DNA from: Plotosus lineatus
Lineage: Eukaryota; Chordata; Actinopteri; Siluriformes; Plotosidae
Assembly: GCA_024760905.1 (NCBI GenBank)
Contig: CM045746.1
Span: forward strand, 4,861,501 to 4,925,500
Direction of reading: 5' to 3'
Length of the DNA: 64,000 bases
Shown here: one piece after another, positions 10,384 through 21,379 of the stretch
How positions within the stretch are numbered: position 1 is the stretch's first letter
Layout: each line of letters opens with the position of its first letter
Translations under genes and position numbers: made by a program
The notes under the pieces: generated by a model
Seen by the model: the letters and a program-made list of their open reading frames with translations, nothing else
Databases searched by the model: none
Told to the model about the DNA's origin: nothing

Positions 10384-11203
10384 TACCGTAGTCGATGTAA
10401 TAAGCACCCTGCTCAATTAAGCACCCCCCCAATGTTTTTGATCTTGTGTCTAATAACCACCCATGTGTGCTGTTAGCAAAATCGTAGATCACGCTTCCCA
10501 ATTTTATTCGATGAGTCTCTGTAACTGTAAAATGCCTCTGTTCAGTGCATGTAAAAGTGAGTTTACATGGTATTTCAAGACCCCCTGCCGCTGGGGAATG
10601 TCTATAATGTTCATCAATAATAACAACATTTGATTGTTCTGCCATGCTTTAAAAAACAGGAAAATATTTTGTGTTCTCTTGGTAAATGTCCAACAACCGA
10701 TGAACCATTAGAAACTGCTACAGCAAAACAAACGGATGTTCTTAATGAATGGAGCGATGAGTCAGATATGAACCTATCAGAAAGTGATGAGTATTTTTCA
10801 CCCGATTCTCCTGCTCACGAACTTCATAAATTTAAGCATGTTCCTGGACATGTGCTTTTGTTTATGATGATTGGTTCAACGTGCTATGGGCTAAAGTTGA
10901 CATTCGTGTTGATTGGCTCGATTTTACTTCCTGAAAAAGGTTTCAGGGAACAGGCAAAAGTAAAAGAAGACCGGGAGGGAAACGTAAGGTGTTTTTTTTT
11001 TTTTTTTTTTTAAATTATGCTGTTTTCTGTACCACAAAACAAATAACACAAATACCAGTAAAACTCTATTTTTCTGTTATTCCTGTTTTCCACCTCGATG
11101 GTAATAAGAACTTACCATTCCACTCCACTGGTATCCTTTTAATAAGCGCCCACCCACTCCAATTTTTAAAGCGTCCTGGGTGCTTATCACGACGACTACG
11201 GTA
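10384..11203. mobile_element. Pogo-type non-autonomous element P1 (TACCGTAGTCG ends)
   Basis: Perfect 11-bp terminal inverted repeat TACCGTAGTCG at 10,384 and its complement ending at 11,203. Subterminal similarity follows (TAATAAGCACCC on both ends), with TA at each border. A second diverged copy lies at 23,927-25,323. An acidic open stretch (10,630-10,978; TDVLNEWSDESDMNLSESDE) could be a remnant of the parent's coding region. A (T)18 run sits at 10,993. Size and borders fit a deletion derivative of a Tc1/mariner/pogo-class element. Confidence 0.75.
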
Positions 11204-11261
11204 TTTTATTTATTTATTTATTCATTTATTTTTTTTGTCTGAATTTTTTTTTAAAGAAATA

Positions 11262-11410
11262 CAGTGGTACCTCACCTTACGATAGTCCCAGCAAACAAAA
11301 AATCCAGGTTACGAAAAACATTTTCCAAAATTTTTTGTCTCTGTATACGAAACAAGTTCTCCTTATGAATCGCACCATTCAAACAATGCACGATTTGATC
11401 TCCATTGACT
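11262..11410. mobile_element. Tigger-like T2 element, left end fragment
   Basis: Begins CAGTGGTACCTCACCTTACG. The same terminus occurs inverted at 15,800-15,819 and 39,552-39,572. The conserved subterminal block CCAAAATTTTTTGTCTCTG and TACGAAACAAGTTC also appears inverted at 39,480-39,510. The element is broken after about 11,410. Confidence 0.65.
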
Positions 11411-11509
11411 ATCTTCCAATTGAGGTTTTACAGTCACGTGACCCCAATACCTTCATGCGCCATCTTGGACAGCAAGCGTGATCCAGAACACACACACGAT
11501 TCACTAAGC

Positions 11510-11905
11510 ATGGCTTCAACAACAACCGATAATGACAGCAAAAGCAAAATATGCGAGTGTCGAAGGCAAAAGCAATGACACTATAATATTGTCAGACGTC
11601 AATCATCTGACAGGTGACCAGAGGGCGAGGTATCTGAGGAAAATAAGACAGCTGGGGATTGCCGATCCATATCTAATGCCGCAGTCAATGTTTAGGAATG
11701 TGTTAGAATGCGACCATTCTTCCCTTCCTGCTTTTGCCTACTTGGATCTTTGTACATATCTTGTCCACGGCCTATCTCCATTTACTGGCAAAGAGTGAAA
11801 AGCTTACAAATATTTTGTTGCCGGATTTGTAAGCTGTATGCAACAATGGGAGCCAGGAACCGGGAAAAGAGACTACCACCTCATAACGGCTAAGGCTCGT
11901 GTTCT
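11510..11905 (+). pseudogene. SWIM-type transposon protein N-terminal remnant
   Basis: Frame from 11,532 reads through VNHLTGDQRARYLRKIRQLG, SSLPAFAYLDLCTYLVHGLS and GKE to a TGA at about 11,796. It then continues in the same frame KAYKYFVAGFVSCMQQWEPG and ITAKARV. The LPA..YLD...YLV....PFTG..KAYK...AGFV layout is familiar from the region just before the SWIM zinc finger of uncharacterised transposon proteins common in fish (recalled, not searched). No SWIM finger or nuclease domain follows; sequence after 11,905 is AT-rich. An upstream ATG at 11,510 opens a different short frame. Confidence 0.45.
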
Positions 11906-12001
11906 ATCCCCGAATAGTCCTACACAAACAAGCGCTTATGCAATAATAAATAAAATTATCAGTGCTTATAATGGTTGTATAAATTCACATATAATAAGCC
12001 T

Positions 12002-12003
<2 letters not shown>

Positions 12004-12039
<36 letters not shown>

Positions 12040-12063
12040 GATATATTTATTTATTTATTTTTT
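12004..12063. repeat. (GT)n then AT-rich microsatellite
   Basis: Uninterrupted GT dinucleotides at 12,007-12,034, followed by TATATAGATATATTTATTTATT. Simple sequence. Confidence 0.95.
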
Positions 12064-12126
12064 TATAACTTCAATTTTATTTTTACCGGATGCTACCTCA
12101 ATGACAATAGCCACCCTAGGCCATAT

Positions 12127-14852
12127 ATCTTCTTTTCTTTTCAGCTGTTCCCTTCAGGGGTCACCACAGCTAATCATCTGCCTCCATCTCACCCTATCCT
12201 CTGCATGTTCTTCTCTTACACCAACTGCCTTCATGTCCTCCTTCACCACGTCCATGAATAGTCTCTTTGGTCTTCCTAGAGGCCTTCTGCCTGGTAGTTC
12301 CAACCTCAGCATCCTACTACCAATATACTCACTATCCCTCCTATGTACATGTCCAAACCATTTCAATCTAGCCTCTCTGACTTTGTCTCCAAACATCTTA
12401 CATGTGCTGTCCCTCTGATGTGCTCATTTCTGATCCTATCCATCCTCGTTACTCCCAAAGAGAACCTCAACATTTTCATCTCTGCTACCTCCAGCTCTGC
12501 CTCCTGCCTTTTCCCCAGGGCCACTGTTTCTAAACCATACAACATCGCTGGCCTCAACACCGTCTTGTACACTTCCTTTCATTCTTGGCGATACTTTCGG
12601 ATCACACTGGACACTTTTCTCCAACCATTCCAACCTGCCTGCACACGCTTCTTCACCTCTTTTCCACACACTCCATTGCTCTGGATTGTTGAGCCAAAGT
12701 ACTTAAAATCCTCCACCTTCCTTATCTCTGCTCCCTGTAACCTCACCGTTCCTGTTGGGTCCTTGTCATTCATACACATGTATTCTGTCTTACTGAGGCT
12801 AACCTTCATTGCTCTCCTTTCCAGGGCATACCTCCACCTCTCTAGATTTTCCTCCACTTGTTCTCTACTCTCACTACAGATCACAATGTCATCTGCAAAC
12901 ATCATAGTCCATGGGGAATCTTGTCTAACCTCGTCTGTAAGCCTGTCCATACCCATAGCAAACAAGAAGAGGCTCAGAGCTGACCCTTGATGCAGTCCTA
13001 TCGCCACCTTGAACTCTTCTGTCACACCGACAGCACACCTCACCACTGTCTTACATCTCTCATACATGTCCTGCACCACTCTTAACATACGTCTCTGCCA
13101 CTCCAGACTTCCTCATGCAATACCACAGTTCCTCTCTCGGCACCCCGTCATATGCTTTCTCCAGATCCACAAAGGCACAATGCAGCTCCGTCTGACCTTC
13201 TCTGTACTTCTCTATTAACATCCTCAAAGCAAACATCTGTGGTGCTCTTTCTTTGGCATGCAACCAAAGTTGTTCACAAATGGCAACCTCTGCCATTAGT
13301 CTTGCTTCCACTGTTTTTTTCCCATAACTTCATTGTATGGTTCATCAAGTTTATCCCTCTGTAGTTGCCACAAGTCTGCACATCTCCCTTGTTCTTAAAA
13401 ATGGGCACCATCACACTTTTCCTCCATTCCTCTGGCATGCTCTCACTCTCTAAGACGTTGTTGAATGTTTTTACCAGAAAATCTACTGCTACCTCGCCCA
13501 GACACTTTCATACCTCCACCGGTATGTCATCAGGACCAACTGCCTTTCCACTTTTCATCCTCTTCAATGCCCTCCTCACCTCACCCTTACTAATCTTTGT
13601 TACTTCAAAAAAAAAAAAGTCCTCAACAGTCACCTCTTCTACTCTTTTTTTTTTTTTTTTTTTTTTTTTTCCTTTCTCTCATTTTCCTCATTCATCAGCT
13701 CTTCAGAGTACTTTTTCTATCTTCTCAGCACTCTTCTGTCATCAGTCAAGACGTTTCCCTGTCTGTCCTTACTCACTCTAGCTTGCTGCACGTCCTTCCC
13801 ATTTCTCTTTCTCTGCAGTGCGAACCTGTATAAATCATTTTCTCCCTCCTTACTGTCCAACTTAGCATAAAATTCATCATTTGCTCTCTTTTTGGCTTTT
13901 GACACCGCTACCTTCGCCTTACGCTGTGTCTCCCTGTACTTCTGTTTACTCTCTTCAGTCCTCTCAATGTCCCACTTCTTCTTAGTTAACCTCTTCCTTT
14001 GTACACACTCCTGCACTTCCTCATTCCACCACCAAGTCTCCTTATCTCCTCTCCTTCCAGATGACACACCAAGTATTTTCCTACCTGTCTCCCTGATCAC
14101 ATTAACTATAGTTGTCCAGTCATCTGGAAGCACTTCCTGACCACCCAAAGCCTGTTTCAACTCTTCCTTGAAGACAACACGACGACACTCCTTTTTCAGC
14201 TTCCAACACTGTCTTCTGCTCTGCCTTTGCCTTCTTCACCTTCCTCACCATCAGCGTCATCCTGCAAACCACCATCCTATGCTGTTTAGCAATACTCTCA
14301 CCCACTACTACTTTGCAGTCACTGACTTCCTTCAAATTACATCGCCTACACAAGATGTAGTCTACCTGTGTGCTCCTACTTCCGCTCTACCCTGCTCCCA
14401 GGCTTCTAGCCTCGCTACCTTTCCACCTGGTCTCCTGAACACACAGTATGTCCACCTTCCTCCTCTGCATCATGTCAGCCAGCTCTCTAGCTTTTCCTGT
14501 CATAGATCCAACATTCAAAGTCCCTACTTTCGGTCCTAGACTCATGCCTTTTCTCTTCTCTCTCTGCCTACAGACACGCCTCCCGCCACTCCTTCAACGT
14601 CTTCGACCAACAGTAGTCTAATTTCAACCAGCACCCTGTTGTTAACAGCACTGATCGCGGTCATTGTTAACCCCGGCCTCGATCGATCCGGTATGAATTT
14701 TTTTTTTGTGACTCGCATATTTTATTTGGCATTTGTTTTACGCCGGATGCCCTTTCCTGATGCAGCCCTCTGCATTTCTCCGGGCTTGGGACTGGCGTGA
14801 GGGAGAGACACTGGCCTGTGCCCCTACCTCACGGCTGCATTACCCTAGGCCC
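12127..14852 (-). mobile_element. RTE-clade LINE copy C
   Basis: Minus strand. The 5' leader is at 14,852-14,640. Most of the endonuclease is deleted at about 14,386, where the linker (CRRCNLKEVSDCKVVVGESI) meets the early endonuclease region. The linker at 14,160-13,717 contains KVAVSKAKKRANDEFYAKLD. RT follows: KAVGPDDIPVEVWK, then a frame-broken QLWLHAKER (from QQFGFMPRK), then FADDIVICSESREQVEENLE (13,088-12,579), then the C-terminus (RVSARMKG to WFGHVHRRDSEYIG, 12,669-12,154). A poly-T of about 25 bp interrupts the linker at 13,645. The 3' end is at about 12,130. Many frameshifts. Confidence 0.9.
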
Positions 14853-15169
14853 TATGTAATAATGTATTTTTACCTGATACAAAGTGTTCGCTGCATATTG
14901 TACTGTATTCTGTAGGATTCCAGTCTTCTCGATTTACCGCTGTGATCCACTTGGCTTTTCTCTCCGGGCCAGATGGAAAATGATAAAATGACAGTGCAGG
15001 CTTACTCCTGTCTATTTGCACAGCCAACAGCGCAGCACGATATAACCGATAACGATATACTCACTGGTTATTTTGTATCACTCCGGGGAAGTTAGTAACC
15101 GACAAACAATATCCAGTTGGGTAATGTTGAACCACTATTACTTATTTTAAAATGTTTAGCAGTGTTGAA

Positions 15170-15819
15170 TGAGTGAGCGCCGTCCGGATCATGTCGTCCA
15201 ATATGGCAGATAAACAAAAGTCACGTGACCCTGTGACGTCATGTGCAAAACCTCAATATCCTGCCCCGTTGACTAGGAGGGATAACGCAGCTCCCTCCCT
15301 TTGGCTATCTCCCAACATGTCGCTCCCTGCCATTGGCTATTATGGAGCTGCATTTCCCATAATGCTTTTCGTGTAAAGGACAGTTACTGAGAGTTACTGT
15401 TGTTTCATGAGTTTTTTGAGTCATTGTAAATTTATTTTTTGGCGCAGGCTTTTAACCTTCCATAAACATTTGTAAGGCTATAACTCTGCCAAGAAGACAT
15501 GGTCAACACACGCATGCACCCACCCACACGCACACATGCTTGTGTGATTTCCAGTGCGAGTGAAAAGAAGCGGGCTTGTGGCAGGTGGTTGAGTGATATT
15601 GCAAAGGAATATGGTCAAACCCGTCTACCATCGGTACAATATTGAAGCAGAAGGAGGTCTTAAAAGGTATGCGTTTATAATTTTTAAAGGGTTTAGGGGT
15701 AGTATTGGGGTCTTTGAACGAATCACACGTTTTACATGTAAAATGCGGTTCAATTTATGAAAAATCCAGAAGAAAAAGGCTCTGGAACGGATTAATTTCG
15801 TAAGGTGAGGTACCACTGT
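15170..15819. mobile_element. Tigger-like T2 element, right part, inverted orientation
   Basis: Ends with the complement of CAGTGGTACCTCACCTTACG at 15,800-15,819 and carries the neighbouring block with GGAACGGATTA that recurs at 39,117-39,127. At 15,255-15,360 it holds diverged copies of the CCAAT-containing promoter repeat (GCCATTGGCTATTATGGAGC, GGGATAACGCAGCTCC) found in three tandem units at 39,170-39,400. Non-autonomous; no transposase frame seen. Confidence 0.6.
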
Positions 15820-16021
15820 AATTAAATAACATGCACAATGACCTTATAGTTAATCATGATAACTATAATAATGAGTAATATTGGTAATAAAAAATAAAAT
15901 TTAACTTATGACTAATTATTATTTTTAAATGTACAGTTTAAAATAACTAATGCAAAATAAATTTAAAAATTAGAAAGCAATAGGTGTCTGATCTGGTGTG
16001 CAGTGCGATTTTACAAGATTT

Positions 16022-16038
16022 AGTCAACATCTTTTTGA
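16022..16038. repeat. Target-site duplication, left copy, of LINE D
   Basis: AGTCAACATCTTTTTGA, 17 bp, repeated exactly at 19,187-19,203. Confidence 0.95.
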
Positions 16039-19000
16039 ATGCAGCCATGAGGCGGGGGGGCACGAACCAGTGTCTCTCCCCCTTATGCCGGTCCCAAGCC
16101 CGGATAAATGCAGAGGGTTGCGACAGGAAGGGCATCCGGCGTAAAACTTCTGCCACATTTAAAAAATGCAAATGATCAATACAGAATTCATACCGGATCG
16201 GTCGAGGCCCGGGTTAACAACGACCGCCATCAGTGCTGTCAACCAACAGGGTGCTGATGGAAATTGGACTACTGTTGGTCGAAGACGTCGAAGAAGGAGA
16301 GGTGGGAGGCGTGTCCGTAGGCAGAGAGAGAAGAGGAAATGTGTGAGCCTAGGACTGAGAGTAGGAACTTTGAATGTTGGAACTATGCAAGGAAAAGATA
16401 GGGAGCTGGCTGACATGATGCAGAGGAGGAAGGTGGACATACTGTGTGTTCAGGAGACAAGGTGGAAAGGTAGAAAGGCTAGAAGCTTAGGAGCAGGGTT
16501 TAAACTGTTTTATCATGGTGTGGCTGGGAAGAGAAATGGAGTAGGAGTCATCTTGAAGGAGGGGTTTGTCAGGAATGTTCCAGACGTGAAAAGAGTGTCC
16601 GACAGAGTGATGAGTCTCAAGTTAGAAATTGAAGGCGTGATGGTCAATGTTGTTAGTGCTTATGCCCCACAGGCAGGATGTAAGCTAGAAGAGAAGGAGA
16701 GATTCTGGAGTGATTTAGATGAAGTGATGCAGAATACCCCCAGAGGTGAAAGAGTGGTCATTGGAGCAGACTTCAATGGACATGTTGGTGCAGGCAACAG
16801 AGGGGACGAGGAAGTGATGGGCAGGTTTGGTATCCAGGACAGGAACACAGAAGGACAGATGTTGATCGATTTTGCAAAAAGGATGGAAATGGCTGTGGTG
16901 AATACTTTCTTCAAGAAGAAACAGAAGCATAGGGTGACTTATGAAAGCGGAGGTAAGAGCACACAGGTAGACTACATCTTGTGCAGGCGATGTAATTTGA
17001 AGGAAGTCAGTGACTGCAAAGTAGTAGTTGGTGAGAGTGTTGCCAAACAGCATAGGATGGTGGTGTGCAGGATGACACTGATGGTGAGAAAAGTGAAAAA
17101 GGCAAAGGCAGAGCAGAAGACAAAGTGGTGGAAGCTGAATAAGGAAGAGTGTCGTGTTGTCTTCAAGGAGGAGTTGAAACAGGCTTTGGGTAGTCAGGAA
17201 GTGCTTCCAGAGGACTGGACAACCACAGCCAATGTGATCAGGGAGACCGGTAGGAGAGTACTTGGTGTGTCCTCTGGAAGGAAAGTAGATAAGGAAACTT
17301 GGTGGTGGAATGAGGAAGTGCAGGAGTGTGTACAAAAGAAGAGGTTAGCCAAGAAGAAGTGGGACATTGAGAGGACCGAAGAGAGTAAACAGGAGTACAG
17401 GGAGACACAGCGTAAGGCGAAGGTAGCAGTGTCAAAGGCCAAACAGAGGGCATCTGATGACTTGTATGATAGGTTGAACAGTAAGGAGGGAGAAAATGAT
17501 CTATACAGGTTAGCACAGCAGAGAAATAGAGATGGGAAAGACATGCAGCAAGTTAGAGTGATAAAGGACAGAGAGGGAAATGTATTGACTGATGACAGAA
17601 GTGTGCTGGGAAGATGGAAAGAGTACTTTGAAGAGCTGATGAATGAAGAAAATGAGAGAGAAAAAAGAGTAGAAGGGGTGACTGTTGAGGAGCAGGAAGT
17701 AGCAAAGATTAGTAAGGGAGAAGTGAGGAGGGCATTGAAGAGGATGAAGAGTGGAAAGGCAGTTGGCCCTGATGACATACCAGTTGAGGTATGGAAGTGT
17801 CTAGGGGAGGTAGCAGTAGATTTTCTGACAAGAATATTCAACAAGGTCTTAGAAAGTGAGCAGATGCCAGAGGAATGGAGGAGAAGTGTGCTTGTGCCCA
17901 TTTTTAAGAACAAGGGAGATGTACAGAGTTGTGGCAACTACAGAGGGATAAAGTTGATGAGCCATACAATGAAGCTATGGGAAAGAATAGTGGAAGCAAG
18001 ACTAAGGGCAGAGGTCAGCATTTGTGAACAACAGTTTGGTTTCATGCCAAGAAAGAGCACCACAGATGCAGTGTTTGCTTTGAGGATGTTAATATAGAAG
18101 TAAAGAGAAGGTCAGAGGGAGCTGCATTGTGCCTTTGTGGATTTGAAGAAAGCATATGACAGGGTGCCGAGAGAAGAACTGTGGTATTGTATGAGGAAGT
18201 CTGGAGTGACAGAGAAGTATGTTAGAGTGGTGCAGGACATGTATGAGAGATGTAAGACAGTGGTGAGGTGTGCTGTTGGTGTGACAGAAGAGTTCAAGGT
18301 GGAGGTGGGACTGCATCAAGGGTCAGCTCTCAGCCCCTTCTTGTTTGCTATGGTGATAGACAGGCTAACAGACAAAGTTAGACAAGAATCTCCATGGACT
18401 ATGATGTTTGCAGATGACATCGTGATCTGTAGTGAGAGCAGAGACCAAGTGGAGGAAAATCTAGAGAGGTGGAGGTATGCCCTGGAAAGGAGGGGATTGA
18501 AGGTTAGTCTTAGTAAGACAGAATACATGTGTGTGAACGACAAGGACCCAAGAGGAACTTTGAGGTTACAGGGGGCAGAGATAAAGAAGGTGGAGGATTT
18601 TAAGTACTTTGGCTCAACAATCCAGAGCAATGGAGAGTGTGGAAAAGAGGTGAAGAAGCGCGTGCAGGCAGGTTGGAATGGATGGAGAAAAGTGTCCGTG
18701 TGATGTGTGATAGGAGAGTATCGGCAAGAATGAAGGGAAAAGTGTACAAGACGGTGATGAGGCCAGAAATGTTGTATGGTTTAGAGACAGTGGCCCTGGG
18801 GAAAAGACAGGAGTCAGAGTTGGAGGTAACAGAGATGAAAATGTTGAGGTTCTCTTTGGGAGTAACGAGGATGGATAGGATCAGAAATGAGTACATCAGA
18901 GGGACAGCACATGTTAGATGTTTTGGAGACAAAGTCAGAGAGGCTAGATTGAGATGGTTTGGACATGTACAGAGGAGGGATAGTGAGTATATTGGTCGTA

Positions 19001-19186
19001 GGATGCTGAGGTTGGAACTACCAGGCAAAAGGCCCAGAGGAAGACCAAAGAGAAGATTTATGGATGCGGTGAAGGCGGACATGAAGGTCGTTGGAGTAAG
19101 AGTAGAAGATGCAGAGGATAGGGAGAGATGGAGGCAGATCATTTGCTGTGGCGACCCCTGAAGGGAACAGCCGAAAGGAAAAGAAG
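16039..19186 (+). mobile_element. Full-length RTE-clade LINE copy D with 17-bp target duplication
   Basis: Only structurally complete copy of the window's main LINE. Flanked by AGTCAACATCTTTTTGA on both sides. The 5' leader (16,039-16,250) holds a G-run, CTCTCCCCCTTATGCCGG and GGAAGGGCATCCGGCGTAAA. One long endonuclease-RT frame follows, and the element ends TGGCGACCCCTGAAGGGAAC then AGCCGAAAGGAAAAGAAG with no long poly-A. Other copies in this window: 880-2,052, 3,753-6,663, 12,127-14,852, 27,584-29,552, 31,019-31,137, 56,926-58,566 and 62,432 to the end. The few lesions and perfect duplication mark it as the youngest copy here. Confidence 0.95.
16166..19161 (+). pseudogene. RTE endonuclease-reverse transcriptase ORF, three lesions
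   Basis: Non-LTR polyprotein that would nick target DNA and prime reverse transcription there. Residues about 70-250 are an exonuclease-endonuclease-phosphatase-type endonuclease: RVGTLNVGTMQGKDRELADM, VQETRWKGRKARSLGAGFKL, ADFNGHVGAGNRGDEEVMGR. A basic linker follows (EEVQECVQKKRLAKKKWDIE), then [75 protein letters not shown], and catalytic FADDIVI near 18,410. The C-terminus has GHVQRRDSEYIGRRMLRLEL. Two in-frame nonsense codons (TAG and TAA around 18,094-18,105) and one single-base deletion near 18,700 break it. Auto-annotation usually calls such ORFs craniofacial development protein 2-like. Confidence 0.92.
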
Positions 19187-19203
19187 AGTCAACATCTTTT
19201 TGA
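19187..19203. repeat. Target-site duplication, right copy, of LINE D
   Basis: Exact second copy of the 17-bp duplication at 16,022-16,038. From 19,204 to about 20,150 there is AT-rich DNA with a C-run (19,292) and A-runs; nothing coding is supported. Confidence 0.95.
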
Positions 19204-20164
19204 TCTTTCAAAACAACGGCTGTAATATATAATACAGGAATCCATCACTTTCTGTTCTTTCCATCATCCCCCCTTGACCACTGAATTAGGATCAACCCCC
19301 CCCCCCAAACCTGGACTGACGTATACATACATGTGTGTATAATATGTATTTATTTATATATAATGATTATAAATGCTTATGATAACAATTAGACGTTAAA
19401 AAAATAATGCATAAGATGTAAATAAAATATAAATACACACATATACAGATGTACGCGCATGCGCATGATTTGCAGCTCTCATAAAAATGTAAGTTATTTT
19501 GATGGGAGGTTTTGGGTTATTTTGTGTTTGTTTAGGGGTTTTTGCACAATTGGCCCTGTTTTGTGAATTTTCCTTAATTTTTAACCCATTCAGCCTTAAT
19601 TTTTAAAAAGTTTTTAATTCAATGAATATTTAAAAAAAAAAAACGAGATGAATTGAAGTGCAAAATAGCGAGGGATCCCTGTATCTGTAATATAATGTGT
19701 GCGGAATGGCAGGAGGCACATTGCAGGAAAATGCACTTTTTTTGTTTTGAGAACAAAATGAGTCGTTGGCGCAGAAGACACGACAGATGTCACATGGGCC
19801 GTCCTAAAAACAAAAGGGAAAATTCAACTTTACTAGCAAGGAAGGGCAAAATTCTTTGGAATCTCACCATTTTTATGAGCATCGGTCGGGCAACCGGAAT
19901 CGCAGTTTTTTTGTTTTCCCCAATAAACAGGCATGTGATTCTTCGCGAAATATCGGAATTCCGATTTTTTTCATTGGCCCATTTGAAAAAAAAAAAAGCC
20001 GAATACAGTATGTCAAAATAACCTTTTTCCGCTTTTATTCCGTTCCGAGTTTTGCATGAAATGAGACCTTGAGACCTTATTTATGACCTTACTTAAGCCT
20101 TTGACGTTATGACCTCTCTTGAAACGTTACTGTTGATTGGCTGATAATTGGCTGATGTTGAAAC

Positions 20165-20438
20165 ATGTACGTAGATATATGCGTTGTGTACGTGGTGTAA
20201 CGACACTATCGACTATGGTGGAAGGGCTTTTAAGGCGTTTGACAGCCACACGAAAAGCAAGAAACATGTCAAAAAACTGGAATTAAGGAAAACAAATTAT
20301 TCAATTGCCGGAAGATTTCAGAACCCTACGGACTTAACCCTTATTTTGCTGTTCGACCAGAAACTTCTGTGCAAAGAAAAAGACTCATTGAAACACCCAG
20401 TACCTGTTGCCGATCGAGTAGTTAATTTTGAGGTATGT
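20165..20438 (+). pseudogene. Zinc-finger exon of hAT/BED-like transposon type
   Basis: Frame reads CTWCNDTIDYGGRAFKAFDS then HTKSKKHVKKLELRK: a C..C pair, about 18 residues, then H.....H. This spacing is typical of the single U1/BED-like finger at the N-terminus of many hAT-type transposon proteins. The frame runs to VADRVVNFE and meets GTATGT, a good 5' splice site, at about 20,432. No matching catalytic part is seen downstream. It could also be a host exon, but no partner exon was found. Bases 20,440-21,379 otherwise show nothing recognised. Confidence 0.4.
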
Positions 20439-21379
20439 TTGAGAATTTTCTTGTCGAGTTTCCGATTATATTTTTCAAATTATTGTGAATGCATGCTTGT
20501 TTTAGTTGTAGGACGTTCACGTGTTTACTCCGTGAACTGAATCAAATGAGCCGACTCTATGGTCACTGAATAATTTTTCTGCTTTTTAGAATAAATAAAA
20601 TATCGCCGCATTAACTCACCAGTTTTTCGTAATTAACTTATGTAAATAGGCATTGTTATTCAGTGTTTCTAAACAACAGCGGGTGTATGTGCTCGTTTAA
20701 TTATCCATTAATATTGGAAATGTAAAACTTGAATCTGAGACTCGACCGAAACGCCTCAGCATCCAGAAGGACAAACAACTTTCTAAGCAGCCTCCAGAAG
20801 GACAGTTGCACAAAAGGAAGCAAAAAAAGTGCTATGCTAAAGCACTAAAGACAAAGGAACATCAATTCAAAAACCTTGTCATGTATAGCATGTCGTGTGT
20901 ATAGTTTGTTTCCAGATTGTGTTTAAAGACAATAACTGTTGATAATAGTGTTGTGAGGCAGGACATATCTATATGAGTGACTATTTGATTTGTGACTGAT
21001 ACTTTTATTAGTGTTGGAATCCCACATGATAAACCCACAAGTGGAGGTACAGTATGCATATGGAGATTAGAAATTAAACTCTCTAGAGCTCTTTCAGTGT
21101 CATGAAATAGCCTTTTCCCCCTTCTGAAATGCTTCAAACCTAGAAGCTTTGGGGTTGGGGAATCCCCCCACCCCAAACCCTGGCTGATTTTCAGATATTT
21201 TGGTGATGGTCAAATCACATGCCTGAATAAAGGCTGTAAAAGTTTCACTAAAGATCACATCCTTGGCTGCTTGGGTAAAATTGTGTTTAGTCTGAATAAA
21301 ATTATGGTTAAAGTGTTTTTAAAGTACTAAAGTGTTGTATTGTTGCCCCCCCCCATTTATTTATTTATTTATTTATTAG

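Noticed and set aside
19653..20059. 122-codon Lys/Arg-rich frame at 19,653
   Set aside because: Crosses poly-A/T runs, has no recognisable domain and no supporting signals.
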